Of a DNA stretch of 64,000 nucleotides, positions 15,211-23,063 are shown one piece after another. The stretch comes from Enterococcus rotai. GTDB taxonomy: Bacteria > Bacillota > Bacilli > Lactobacillales > Enterococcaceae. The number at the start of each line of letters is the position of its first letter. Within the stretch, counting starts at the first letter, position 1. A program made the position numbers and the translations under genes. The notes under the pieces were generated by a model. The model was not told the DNA's origin. It saw only the letters and a list, made by a program, of their open reading frames with translations, and did not search any database. The stretch lies in NCBI RefSeq assembly GCF_001465345.1, contig NZ_CP013655.1:2249741-2313740 (forward strand), in the 5' to 3' direction.

Positions 15211-16208
15211 AACTTTTTGTTGATATTCAAAAAAAATTACGTGATCATCAGTTGAGTGCTACATTTGAGCTTGAAGCAACCACCTTAGGAATTTTAGGTG
15301 CTTCTGGTTGTGGCAAAAGTATGCTTCTAAAATGTATTGCTGGGATTGAAACGCCAGATTCAGGTAAGATTCAATTAGGGGATCGAGTGCTTTTTGACCA
15401 GGAAAAAGGGATCGATTTACCACCGCAACAGCGTAAAGTAGGACTGCTGTTTCAGCAATATGCACTGTTTCCACATTTTACAGTATTTAAAAATTTAAGC
15501 AGTGTGACTAAGGATCAATCATTGATTGCAGCGCTGTTAGGGATGTTTCATTTAGAAAATGTTAAAAATAGCTACCCTAGACAGCTTTCAGGTGGACAAA
15601 AACAGCGTGTAGCTTTAGCTCGGATGTTAGCCTCGCAGCCTGAATTATTATTATTGGATGAACCTTTTTCAGCATTGGATACCTCATTAAAAGAGGAGCT
15701 CCAACTAGAATTACAAAACCATTTAGCCGACTTTAAAGGAAATGTCCTGATCGTCAGTCATAGTCTAGATGAACTCTATCGATTATGTCCGCAGCTCCTG
15801 ATCATGACAGAAGCAGGGGTAATCAAGGGGCAAACGACTGAGTTGTTTAAGCAACCACAAACAGAAGCCGCCGCTCGTTTGACGGGCTGCAAAAATATTT
15901 TTCCTGTTAAACGGATCGATGCTCATACGGTTCAAGTTAAGGGGTGGGCAACGCCATTGATTGTCACAGCAAACGTGCCTATAACTTGTCGCTATATTGG
16001 GATTCGAGCTCATGATTTATTGGTAAATGGTGCTGAAGGTAACCAACTGGATGTACATTTTGTTAGTAGTCAGCAAACTCCGTTTGAACAGAATGCTTGG
16101 TTTGTATGTAATGACCTTGATCTTTGGTGGAAAGGGAGTAAACAAATCGAAATGAGTACAGTCAAACGATTCAGTGTATCACCTGATGCCATCATGATTT
16201 TAACCTAA
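15207..16208 (+). CDS. modC: Molybdate ABC transporter ATPase ModC
   Basis: A 333-residue ATPase energising molybdate import. Visible are Walker A (GASGCGKS), the signature LSGGQKQR, Walker B (LLLLDEPF) and the switch His in VSHSLDE. The extra C-terminal region (about residues 235-333) is the place of a regulatory or molybdate-binding (TOBE/MOP-like) domain. The start is ATG 15207, overlapping the modB stop, with GGAGGA just upstream. The longer frame from 15147 lies inside modB and is not used. Confidence 0.92.
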   Translation: MKLFVDIQKKLRDHQLSATFELEATTLGILGASGCGKSMLLKCIAGIETPDSGKIQLGDRVLFDQEKGIDLPPQQRKVGLLFQQYALFPHFTVFKNLSSVTKDQSLIAALLGMFHLENVKNSYPRQLSGGQKQRVALARMLASQPELLLLDEPFSALDTSLKEELQLELQNHLADFKGNVLIVSHSLDELYRLCPQLLIMTEAGVIKGQTTELFKQPQTEAAARLTGCKNIFPVKRIDAHTVQVKGWATPLIVTANVPITCRYIGIRAHDLLVNGAEGNQLDVHFVSSQQTPFEQNAWFVCNDLDLWWKGSKQIEMSTVKRFSVSPDAIMILT

Positions 16209-16272
16209 AGGTTCAAGTTGTTACTTAATCAGAGGAAATCAATTGGAAAATAGAAATGGGAGGTTATTTATT

Positions 16273-16431
16273 GTGATGAAAGAGAGTGACTTTATTGATT
16301 ATTTAACTGTCGCACTTAAAAATTTAGGCTATACTAAAACGGGGATTTTTAATGTTGAAGGAGAAGTTAAAAGACTACTCAAACTCTATTCAGCTGCAGA
16401 GATAAAGGAGAAAGTAGAACAATCGAAATAA
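16273..16431 (+). CDS. Small hypothetical protein after modC
   Basis: About 52 residues, charged, helix-rich, no membrane segment (KESDFIDYLTVALKNLGYTKTG). Starts at GTG 16273 or ATG 16276, with GGGAGG nine bases before the GTG. A TTG at 16243 is also possible. No terminator separates it from modC, so it may ride on the same transcript. I do not recognise the family. Confidence 0.5.
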   Translation: MMKESDFIDYLTVALKNLGYTKTGIFNVEGEVKRLLKLYSAAEIKEKVEQSK

Positions 16432-16495
16432 ATCAGTTGTAAATAATCAAAACTTTGATAAAGTAAAGAGTAAGAGTAACTCGTGGAGGCAAAAG

Positions 16496-17368
16496 ATGAG
16501 CGTGTATTTAGAACGACCAGAATTTGAAGAACCTATTCTTTTTAGAGCCTTTATCAATGATGGCATGACGATTGTTTACCCTCATTGGCATAAAGAGATT
16601 GAAATCATCTATTCGATTCGGGGAACGGTTAATATTGGTGTAGGAGATGAAATCGTCCATGTAGCTGAAGGGGAGATTTATTTCTTTGCTAGTGGGGAAC
16701 CGCATTATTTTTTAGCTTCGCCAGATAGCGAACGAATCGTTTATCAGTTTGACTTGAATATCTTTGACGAGATAAATTTAAGATCAGCGAATGATTGCAG
16801 CTTGATTGAGCTATTTGAAACGGGAGAAAAACACAGTTCAAAATGGTCGAAGTCATTAACGTTGGAAATGAAAAAACTACTACAGCAGTTATTTGAGGAA
16901 GCTGAAAAAAATGTGCCAGGTAAAAACTATGCACTGTTTAATTTACTGTTTCAACTAATCACAACTTTTTACAGAAGACTACCTCAAACGAAAATGGAAG
17001 TCAAAAAAGGTGCTAAAGCTTCTACCATGAAGTATAAAGAAAACTTAGAACAGTTAGATCGTATCTTTACTTATGTAGAAAATCATTATGAAGAATCAAT
17101 TACGTTAGAGGAGATAGCAAAGTACAGTGGGTTTAGCTCTTATTATTTTACACGCTTTTTTAAAGCTAATACGGGTACGACTTTTATGAGTTTTTTGACG
17201 GAATATCGTATCAATCAAGCGAAGTTTATTTTAGCGAATGAAAAAGTTCCGATGATCGCAGTCGCTGAAAAATCGGGATTTGCTAGTGTGAAAACCTTTC
17301 ATCATGTGTTTAAAGAGCAGGTGGGGATTTCACCGTTGAAGTATCAGAAGAAATTTCTCGAGATATAA
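16496..17368 (+). CDS. AraC family regulator with cupin sensor domain
   Basis: A 290-residue transcription factor. Residues about 20-100 form a cupin-type ligand-binding domain (PHWHKEIEIIYSIRG, GEIYFFASGEPHYF). Residues about 190-290 hold two helix-turn-helix motifs of the AraC type, with SITLEEIAKYSGFSSYYFTRFFK and the closing GISPLKYQKKF. Such proteins often sense sugars. It is separate from the mod genes (65-base gap) and is followed by a terminator and rpsN. The sugar-type dehydrogenase cluster begins 1.2 kb downstream on the same strand, which makes it a possible but unproven regulator of that cluster. AGGCAAAAG-type spacing and GGAGG support the start. Confidence 0.85.
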   Translation: MSVYLERPEFEEPILFRAFINDGMTIVYPHWHKEIEIIYSIRGTVNIGVGDEIVHVAEGEIYFFASGEPHYFLASPDSERIVYQFDLNIFDEINLRSANDCSLIELFETGEKHSSKWSKSLTLEMKKLLQQLFEEAEKNVPGKNYALFNLLFQLITTFYRRLPQTKMEVKKGAKASTMKYKENLEQLDRIFTYVENHYEESITLEEIAKYSGFSSYYFTRFFKANTGTTFMSFLTEYRINQAKFILANEKVPMIAVAEKSGFASVKTFHHVFKEQVGISPLKYQKKFLEI

Positions 17369-17371
17369 TAC

Positions 17372-17400
17372 AAAAGCCCAAAAATGAGGGCTTTTTTTTA
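17372..17400 (+). terminator. Terminator after the AraC gene
   Basis: An 8-bp stem (17372-17379 with 17388-17395), 8-base loop and a long T-run. Confidence 0.85.
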
Positions 17401-17411
17401 ATAATAAAAAC

Positions 17412-17440
17412 TTGCATTTTCTGCTAGATGATGTTATTCT
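17412..17440 (+). promoter_or_regulatory. Promoter of rpsN
   Basis: TTGCAT (17412-17417), 17-bp spacer and TATTCT (17435-17440). The start point would fall at the left edge of the Zur-type dyad. Confidence 0.55.
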
Positions 17441-17450
17441 TATCACTCTC

Positions 17451-17471
17451 AAAGAGTAATGATTACGATTT
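17451..17471. promoter_or_regulatory. Zur operator (zinc repressor box) before rpsN
   Basis: Read on the minus strand, the 21 bases follow the Bacillus Zur box pattern AAATCGTAAT-N-ATTACGATTT closely: the right arm is perfect and the left arm has two changes. It overlaps the likely transcription start, as expected for repression when zinc is plentiful. Zinc-independent ribosomal protein paralogues are classic Zur targets. Confidence 0.8.
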
Positions 17472-17491
17472 AGAAAGAGGTGAAAGGAAAA

Positions 17492-17761
17492 ATGGCTAAA
17501 AAATCAAAAATCGCCAAAGCAAAACAGCAACAAGCATTAATTGAAAAGTATGCTGAAAGACGCATTGAGTTAAAAGCGAATAACGACTATGCCGCTTTAG
17601 CAAAATTACCAAAAGATTCCAATCCAAATCGCTTGAAAAACCGTGATTTGATCGATGGACGACCAAGAGCATACATGCGTAAATTCGGTATGTCTAGAAT
17701 CAATTTTAGAACATTAGCGCATCAAGGTAAAATTCCTGGTGTACACAAAGCAAGCTGGTAA
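17492..17761 (+). CDS. rpsN2: Ribosomal protein S14, zinc-independent paralogue (uS14, C-minus)
   Basis: An 89-residue uS14 protein. It is the longer form that lacks the CxxC-CxxC zinc ribbon: there are no cysteines at all, and the C-terminus is the standard [30 protein letters not shown] S14 tail (written here only in part: [16 protein letters not shown]). Cells switch to such copies when zinc is short, releasing zinc from the normal S14. The upstream Zur box fits. The start is ATG 17492 ([11 protein letters not shown]), preceded by GAGGTG/AAGGA; a GTG at 17480 is not needed. Confidence 0.93.
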   Translation: MAKKSKIAKAKQQQALIEKYAERRIELKANNDYAALAKLPKDSNPNRLKNRDLIDGRPRAYMRKFGMSRINFRTLAHQGKIPGVHKASW

Positions 17762-17804
17762 TTATTAACTAGTAACCGACAAATAGATGCAAAGAGGTGA
17801 TTGG

Positions 17805-17945
17805 ATGGAGAAACAAGATCTTTCAAGTGCACGTAGAAGATTGAAGTGTACGAACCGAAAAACAAGAAAACGAGCATTAAAAATTATTCAGCAATATAAA
17901 CGGGAACAAAGACATCGAGTGATGACTTCTGGTAGTGTTGGGTAA
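17805..17945 (+). CDS. Small very basic protein downstream of rpsN2
   Basis: A 46-residue frame, MEKQDLSSARRRLKCTNRKT onward, with about 15 Arg/Lys residues and a single Cys. AAAGAGGTGA lies just before the ATG and a terminator follows. It is 43 bases after rpsN2 and so falls in the same Zur-controlled transcript. The composition resembles a ribosome- or RNA-binding protein, but I do not recognise a family. Confidence 0.55.
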   Translation: MEKQDLSSARRRLKCTNRKTRKRALKIIQQYKREQRHRVMTSGSVG

Positions 17946-17972
17946 GTGTTTTACTAATCGAATGAGAAAATG

Positions 17973-18017
17973 AAGTTCTTCCTTTTTAGTAAAGAAGGGA
18001 AGGGCTTTTTTGTTTTT
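17973..18017 (+). terminator. Terminator of the rpsN2 transcript
   Basis: A 10-bp stem with two G-U pairs (17973-17982 with 17998-18007) followed by a T-rich run. Confidence 0.6.
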
Positions 18018-18155
18018 GTTGAGATTATTAGGATTGTAAAGTTGTTTTGATTTAAGCTGTCCCATTTCTATGGTGTGGCTAATTTGGAGTGATTGAAACT
18101 TCTCTCCTTTAGATTGCTAAGCGCTGTCTAAAGTCAGTTTTATGTATGACGTTTG

Positions 18156-18393
18156 GTGATTCATAAGTAAGGAGACAACGCCCCTTTTAGTCGCCTTGTA
18201 CTGTTCATCATCTACTCTGGCAAAGCCAGTCGCAGTGATTCGCAAGTAAGGAGACAACGTTCCTTTTAGTCGCCTTGTACTGTTCAACATCTGGCTCTGG
18301 CAAAGCTAGTCGCAGTGATTCGCAAGTAAGGAGACAACGCTCCTTTTAGTCGCCTTGTACTGTTCATCATCTACTCTGGCGAAGCCAGTCGCA
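18156..18393. repeat. Three tandem copies of a 79-80 bp intergenic repeat
   Basis: Copies begin at about 18156, 18235 and 18315 and differ at only a few bases. Each contains two small dyads, AAGGAG...CTCCTT and CTGGCAAAGCCAG, so each could form paired hairpins in RNA. A related, diverged copy lies at about 21462. The roughly 590-base gap 17946-18532 otherwise holds only the rpsN2 terminator and the promoter region of the next gene. Confidence 0.8.
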
Positions 18394-18535
18394 GTGATGA
18401 ACAGCAATATCCAGGAACTTTTCAACTGGAATCTAGGAAGAAAGCTCTTTCATAATTTTGTATAGTAATAGTGTAGAAGTGGAACCGTTTTATTTTTCCA
18501 CAAAATAATATGAGTAGATTACTGGAGGTTTTATG

Positions 18536-19612
18536 ATGACGTTGAAAGTAGGAATTATTGGTTGCGGCGGGATTGCGAATGGGAAACATTTACCAGCACT
18601 TGCACAAGTAAAAGAAGTCGAAATGGTTGCTTTTTGTGACCTAATCAGTGAACGAGCAGAAGAAGCAAAAATGCACTATGGGGCATTAACAGCGAAGACA
18701 TTTATCAATTACCAAGAAATGCTTGAAGAAATGGACTTGGATGTGGTTCATGTTTGTACACCAAACAGCACGCATGCCGAACTATCAATCGCAGCAATGG
18801 AAGCGGATTGTCATGTGATGTGCGAAAAACCAATGGCAAAAACGTCTGCTGAAGCGCGTAGTATGATCGAAGCCGCAAGTGAAACAGGAAAAAAATTAAC
18901 AATCGGTTATCAAAATCGTTTTAGAAAAGATGCAACGTATCTACATGAAATTTGTGATGAAGGCGAGTTAGGGGATATTTACTTTGCGAAAGCCCATGCC
19001 ATTCGCCGTCGTGCAGTGCCAACTTGGGGTGTTTTCCTTGATGAAGAAGCCCAAGGTGGCGGACCGTTGATCGATATCGGGACTCATGCGCTGGATCTGA
19101 CGCTATGGATGATGGACAATTACAAACCAAAATATGTGGTAGGAAAAGCTTATCATAAATTGTCTGAAACAGAAAATGCAGCCAATGCTTGGGGCTCTTG
19201 GGACCCTGAAAAATTCACTGTTGAAGATTCAGCATTTGGCTTTATCATGATGGAAAATGGCGCGACAATCTTTTTAGAATCGAGCTGGGCGCTAAATAGT
19301 TTAGACGTAAAAGAAGCCAAAACCACTCTTCACGGTACGAAGGGCGGAGCTGATATGAATGACGGATTGACGATCAATGGCGAAGATCATAGTACACTTT
19401 TTGAAAAGAAAATCGAATTAGAACCAGGCGGTGTTGATTTTTATGATGGAGCCGGCGACAAGCCGGAAGTGTTAGAAGCACAATCATGGATCGATGCAAT
19501 CATCAATGATACAGAACCTGTTGTTAAACCTGAGCAAGCTTTAGTTGTGACAGAAATTCTTGAAGCAATTTACAAAGCATCCGAAACGAATCAACCTGTA
19601 TTTTTCAATTAA
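18536..19612 (+). CDS. Gfo/Idh/MocA family NAD(P)-dependent oxidoreductase
   Basis: About 358 residues. An N-terminal Rossmann fold (VGIIGCGGIANGKHLPAL) is followed by DVVHVCTPNSTH and the catalytic-region motif CEKPMAKT typical of Gfo/Idh/MocA enzymes, which oxidise or reduce sugars, inositols and their derivatives. The C-terminal domain contains GGGPLIDIGTHALDL with the conserved Asp/His pair. The second ATG (18536) has better spacing to GGAGG than the first (18533). It leads a cluster with a ThuA-like protein, a sugar isomerase/epimerase and a second Gfo/Idh/MocA enzyme, which suggests oxidation of a glycoside or sugar at a ring carbon. Exact substrate unknown. Confidence 0.88.
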   Translation: MTLKVGIIGCGGIANGKHLPALAQVKEVEMVAFCDLISERAEEAKMHYGALTAKTFINYQEMLEEMDLDVVHVCTPNSTHAELSIAAMEADCHVMCEKPMAKTSAEARSMIEAASETGKKLTIGYQNRFRKDATYLHEICDEGELGDIYFAKAHAIRRRAVPTWGVFLDEEAQGGGPLIDIGTHALDLTLWMMDNYKPKYVVGKAYHKLSETENAANAWGSWDPEKFTVEDSAFGFIMMENGATIFLESSWALNSLDVKEAKTTLHGTKGGADMNDGLTINGEDHSTLFEKKIELEPGGVDFYDGAGDKPEVLEAQSWIDAIINDTEPVVKPEQALVVTEILEAIYKASETNQPVFFN

Positions 19613-19619
19613 CTCAAGA

Positions 19620-19736
19620 TTATCTAGCTTCATGAGCTAGCATCTCGTAAAAAAGATAAAATATGAATGTGACAAAAAACATCACAGTCATATTTTCCTA
19701 TTTTTCGTCGATGCTAAACGGCTCATTCAGCTTCTA
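19620..19736. repeat. Nested long inverted repeat / terminator-like hairpin
   Basis: An inner 15-bp stem with one mismatch (19658-19672 with 19682-19696) sits inside an outer imperfect inverted repeat joining the TAGCTTCATGAGCTAGCATC region to GATGCTAAACGGCTCATTCAGC. The T-rich bases after the inner stem could make it a terminator for the first dehydrogenase gene. Confidence 0.55.
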
Positions 19737-19754
19737 AATTAGGGGGAAAAAACG

Positions 19755-20492
19755 ATGATCCAAGTCACAGTCTGGAATGAATTCCGTCATGAAAAAACAG
19801 ATGAAGCTGTAAAAAAGGTTTACCCAGATGGCATTCATCAACAAATCGCACAATTTTTAAAGGAAGATGATTTTTCTGTGCGAACAGCTACCTTAGATGA
19901 ACCAGAGCATGGCTTAACAGAAGAAGTTCTAGCAAATACCGATGTCTTGATTTGGTGGGGACATGTTGCCCACCAAGAAGTTTCTGACGAGATTGTGCAA
20001 CGCGTCTATCAATGTGTGTTGGAAGGGATGGGCTTAGTCGTCCTTCATTCAGGTCATATGTCAAAAATTTTCATGAAACTAATGGGCACATCATGCGATT
20101 TAAAATGGCGAGAAGCACAAGAACATTGCCGCATCTGGACTGTAGCGCCAAGCCACCCCATTGTTGAAGGAATCGGTGAGTATATAGAGCTTGAAAAAGA
20201 AGAAATGTACGGTGAACATTTTGATATCCCAACACCAGATGACTTGATTTTTATCAGTTGGTATCCAGGCGGAGAAGTCTTTCGCAGTGGTTGTACCTAC
20301 CATCGTGGTAACGGAAAGATCTTTTATTTTCAGCCAGGTCATGAAACGTATCCTTCTTATTATAATAAAGAAATCCAAAAAGTAATCAAAAACGGTATCC
20401 GCTGGTGTCAACCAACGCAAAATGCTTATCCAAATTACGGGCACCATGAACCTTTAGAATCTATTACAAACAAGAAAGGAAATGAACAATGA
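19755..20492 (+). CDS. ThuA-like protein (trehalose utilisation family)
   Basis: A 245-residue protein of the ThuA superfamily, a class I glutamine amidotransferase-like fold. Visible are [11 protein letters not shown] at the start, [11 protein letters not shown] (about residues 67-77), a [11 protein letters not shown] segment and HPIVEGI with a C-terminal FQPGHETYP stretch, all characteristic. ThuA-like proteins work with Gfo/Idh/MocA dehydrogenases on 3-keto-disaccharide or related glycoside derivatives. It is co-translated with the next gene (4-base overlap), which supports a shared pathway. Confidence 0.85.
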   Translation: MIQVTVWNEFRHEKTDEAVKKVYPDGIHQQIAQFLKEDDFSVRTATLDEPEHGLTEEVLANTDVLIWWGHVAHQEVSDEIVQRVYQCVLEGMGLVVLHSGHMSKIFMKLMGTSCDLKWREAQEHCRIWTVAPSHPIVEGIGEYIELEKEEMYGEHFDIPTPDDLIFISWYPGGEVFRSGCTYHRGNGKIFYFQPGHETYPSYYNKEIQKVIKNGIRWCQPTQNAYPNYGHHEPLESITNKKGNEQ

Positions 20493-21457
20493 AATTAGGT
20501 GTATTTACTCCATTATTCAATAATTTAAGCTTTGAAGAAATGATCGATACAGTCTCAAAAGCAGGACTAGAAGCAGTTGAAATCGGCACAGGCGGCTCGC
20601 CAGGAAATGCTCATTTAGATATCGATCAATTATTAGCAAGTTCAGAGGCTAGAAAAGAGTATTTAGCGAAACTTGCTGACAAAGGCTTAACGATCAGTGC
20701 ATTAAGCTGTCATAATAATCCTATTTCTCCACTAAAAGAAACGGCCCAAGAAGCAGATCAACTATTGCAAAAAACGATCAAACTAGCTTCTTTAATGAAC
20801 GTATCAGTCGTCAATGGCTTTTCTGGTGTCTCAGGAGGAAATGCTACCGATACCCAAGTCAATTGGCCCGTGTTACCTTGGCCAACAGAATACGATGATA
20901 ACTACAATTACCAATGGGAAAAGAAATTGATCCCTTACTGGAAAAATATCAATACCATCGCAGAAGATGCTGGAGTGAAAATCGGCATCGAATTGCATGG
21001 CGGTTTCTTATGTCATACACCTTATACGATGTTAAAACTCCGTGAAGCCACAGGCAAAGCAATCGGCTGTAATTTAGATCCAAGTCATTTATGGTGGCAA
21101 GGCATCGATCCAGTAGCTGCAGTAAAAATTTTAGGAGAAGCGGGTGCAATTCATCATTTCCACGCGAAAGATACGTATTTAGATCAAGACAACATCAATA
21201 TGCATGGACTAACGGATATGCAGCCATATGGGAATGTCAAAACCCGTGCGTGGACGTTCCGCTCAGTTGGATGCGGTCATGATTTAAAAGTTTGGTCAGA
21301 CATTATTAGCGCACTTAGAATTTATGGATACGATTATGTTTTAAGTATTGAACATGAAGACCCGATCATGTCAACAGAAGAAGGCTTAAACAGAGCGATT
21401 ACTAATTTGAAAAGTATTATGATTAAAGAACAACCTGCGGAAATGTGGTGGGTATAA
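20489..21457 (+). CDS. Sugar phosphate isomerase/epimerase family TIM-barrel protein
   Basis: A 322-residue AP-endonuclease-2-like TIM barrel. It has the [15 protein letters not shown] start of the barrel, [28 protein letters not shown] and [10 protein letters not shown], where Glu, His and Asp residues form the metal site, and a C-terminal LSIEHEDP. Family members isomerise or epimerise sugars, or act as 3-keto-glycoside hydrolases/eliminases. It overlaps the ThuA-like gene by ATGA. Confidence 0.85.
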   Translation: MKLGVFTPLFNNLSFEEMIDTVSKAGLEAVEIGTGGSPGNAHLDIDQLLASSEARKEYLAKLADKGLTISALSCHNNPISPLKETAQEADQLLQKTIKLASLMNVSVVNGFSGVSGGNATDTQVNWPVLPWPTEYDDNYNYQWEKKLIPYWKNINTIAEDAGVKIGIELHGGFLCHTPYTMLKLREATGKAIGCNLDPSHLWWQGIDPVAAVKILGEAGAIHHFHAKDTYLDQDNINMHGLTDMQPYGNVKTRAWTFRSVGCGHDLKVWSDIISALRIYGYDYVLSIEHEDPIMSTEEGLNRAITNLKSIMIKEQPAEMWWV

Positions 21458-21904
21458 TTAAGGAAACAACGCTCCATATAGTAGCCTTGTACTGTTCAAC
21501 ATCGACTCACTGTGTTCCTCGTGGTTCACAGCAAAGCTGAACGAAGCGTTTAGCTCTCAAGAAACCAAGTAGGTACTGAGCAACATCAGTTCATTGCATT
21601 CACTGTGTTTTACAGCAATTAGGAATCTGAATGTGGAACGCTTTTTGTTCCATATGAAGATTGTCTATTTTCCTGGAGAGCTGCTTCGTGAAGCTGGATG
21701 AAACAAAAGCTGAGTAGGCTGCTCAGACTTTGAGCAGTAGAATGAGAAAAATATAGCGATGCTTTTTATCGCGGATTTTTCTTATCTACTGTCGAAAAGT
21801 CTAGCCTGCAAAGCTAGACGTCAAAGAGAAGAACGCGACTGTTTCTGATCAATTTTCTCCCCATCCTACAAAAATTACCTTCTTTAATAGAAAGGACTCA
21901 AAAA
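21458..21904. repeat. Repeat-rich intergenic region
   Basis: No gene is supported in these 447 bases. At 21462 lies a diverged copy of the 18-kb repeat (AAGGAAACAACGCTCC, then GCCTTGTACTGTTCAACATC). At about 21570 is a stretch matching the one at 9946 (AGGTACTG...CACTGTGTTTTACAGCAAT). A long imperfect hairpin spans about 21735-21810 around AGAAAAAT and ATTTTTCT arms, and GTCTAGC...GCTAGAC follows. Confidence 0.6.
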
Positions 21905-22939
21905 ATGACAGCAATCAATTTTGCCGTAATCGGCTATGGCGGGATGGGTTCATACCATATCCATAATATTATGCCTAATGAAAACGAACGAATCCATGTC
22001 GTTGGAACTTACGATATTTCAGGCGAACGTCAAAAAATTTCCAGTCAACACAAGCATAAAATCTACCATTCACTAGAAGAAGTCCTAACCGATGAAACGA
22101 TCGAAGCAGTGTTGATCGCTACGCCAAATGATTCACATAAAGATCTAGCAATCCAAGCTTTGAAAGTTGGAAAACATGTTGTCTGTGAAAAACCAGTCAC
22201 CATGAATGTAGAAGAATTGGACGAAGTGCTAAAGGTCGCTAAAGAGACAGGTCAAACCTTTATGGTTCATCAAAACCGACGCTGGGACCCTGATTTTTTG
22301 ATCACACGAGAATTATACAAAAAACAACAAATCGGAGAATTATTCCAAATCGAATCACGCGTTCAAGGAGCAAATGGCATCCCGGGTGATTGGCGTCATG
22401 AGTTAAAACATGGCGGCGGTATGCTTTTAGATTGGGGTGTCCATTTATTAGATCAACTATTATTTTTAGTGGATAGCCGAATCGAAAAAGTATCTGCCGA
22501 TTTAAGCTATATTCTTGGCGATGAGGTGGATGATGGCTTTATCACGTATATTATTTTTGAAAATGGCATTCGAGCAATTATCGAAGTTGGGACAACTAAT
22601 TATACAAAATTACCTCGCTGGTATTTAAAAGGAACCCAAGGAACAGCCGTCATCCAAGATTGGGATCTTTCTGGTGAGATGATCGTTGATTCAGGCAAGA
22701 AAAATATCCAAGCACCAAAACCAATTCAAGCAGGCGTTGGTTTGACTAAAACCATGGCGCCACCATCAGAAGAAGCAACCGAGACGGTAGCATTACCCAA
22801 GGTTACTGCAGAATATGACACATTTTATAAAAATTTTTACAAAGTTGTTAGGGAACAAGCAGAACCCGTAGTTAAAAATGAAGAAGTCCGTCAAGTGATG
22901 GTTCTGATCGAAGAAATCTTTAAAGCAGCAAAAAGATGA
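21905..22939 (+). CDS. Second Gfo/Idh/MocA family oxidoreductase
   Basis: A 344-residue NAD(P)-dependent dehydrogenase with Rossmann motif FAVIGYGGMGSYH, VLIATPNDSHKDL and CEKPVTMN, and the C-terminal GGGMLLDWGVHLLDQL. It is only distantly like the first Gfo/Idh/MocA protein of the cluster. Two such dehydrogenases with a ThuA-like protein and an isomerase suggest a redox cycle in which one enzyme oxidises a glycoside and another reduces the released keto-sugar; this is inference. A strong terminator follows. Confidence 0.87.
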   Translation: MTAINFAVIGYGGMGSYHIHNIMPNENERIHVVGTYDISGERQKISSQHKHKIYHSLEEVLTDETIEAVLIATPNDSHKDLAIQALKVGKHVVCEKPVTMNVEELDEVLKVAKETGQTFMVHQNRRWDPDFLITRELYKKQQIGELFQIESRVQGANGIPGDWRHELKHGGGMLLDWGVHLLDQLLFLVDSRIEKVSADLSYILGDEVDDGFITYIIFENGIRAIIEVGTTNYTKLPRWYLKGTQGTAVIQDWDLSGEMIVDSGKKNIQAPKPIQAGVGLTKTMAPPSEEATETVALPKVTAEYDTFYKNFYKVVREQAEPVVKNEEVRQVMVLIEEIFKAAKR

Positions 22940-22968
22940 ATCAAATGAACGAAATAGCTTCATCCTAA

Positions 22969-23006
22969 AAGTAAAGTTCCCTAAATAGGGTACTTTACTT
23001 TTTTTT
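22969..23006 (+). terminator. Terminator of the dehydrogenase gene
   Basis: A 13-bp stem with one mismatch (22969-22981 with 22988-23000) and a T-run. Confidence 0.85.
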
Positions 23007-23063
23007 AGACTAAGCATAAAATATTAAAGAGCGGATTTAGGAAGAAGAAAAGGGAGAGTATTT

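Noticed and set aside
18156..18393. CRISPR array
   Set aside because: Units are contiguous 79-80 bp copies without unique spacers, and no cas genes are nearby.
18480..18500. Catabolite (cre) site before the first dehydrogenase gene
   Set aside because: TGGAACCGTTTTAT matches only half of the consensus.
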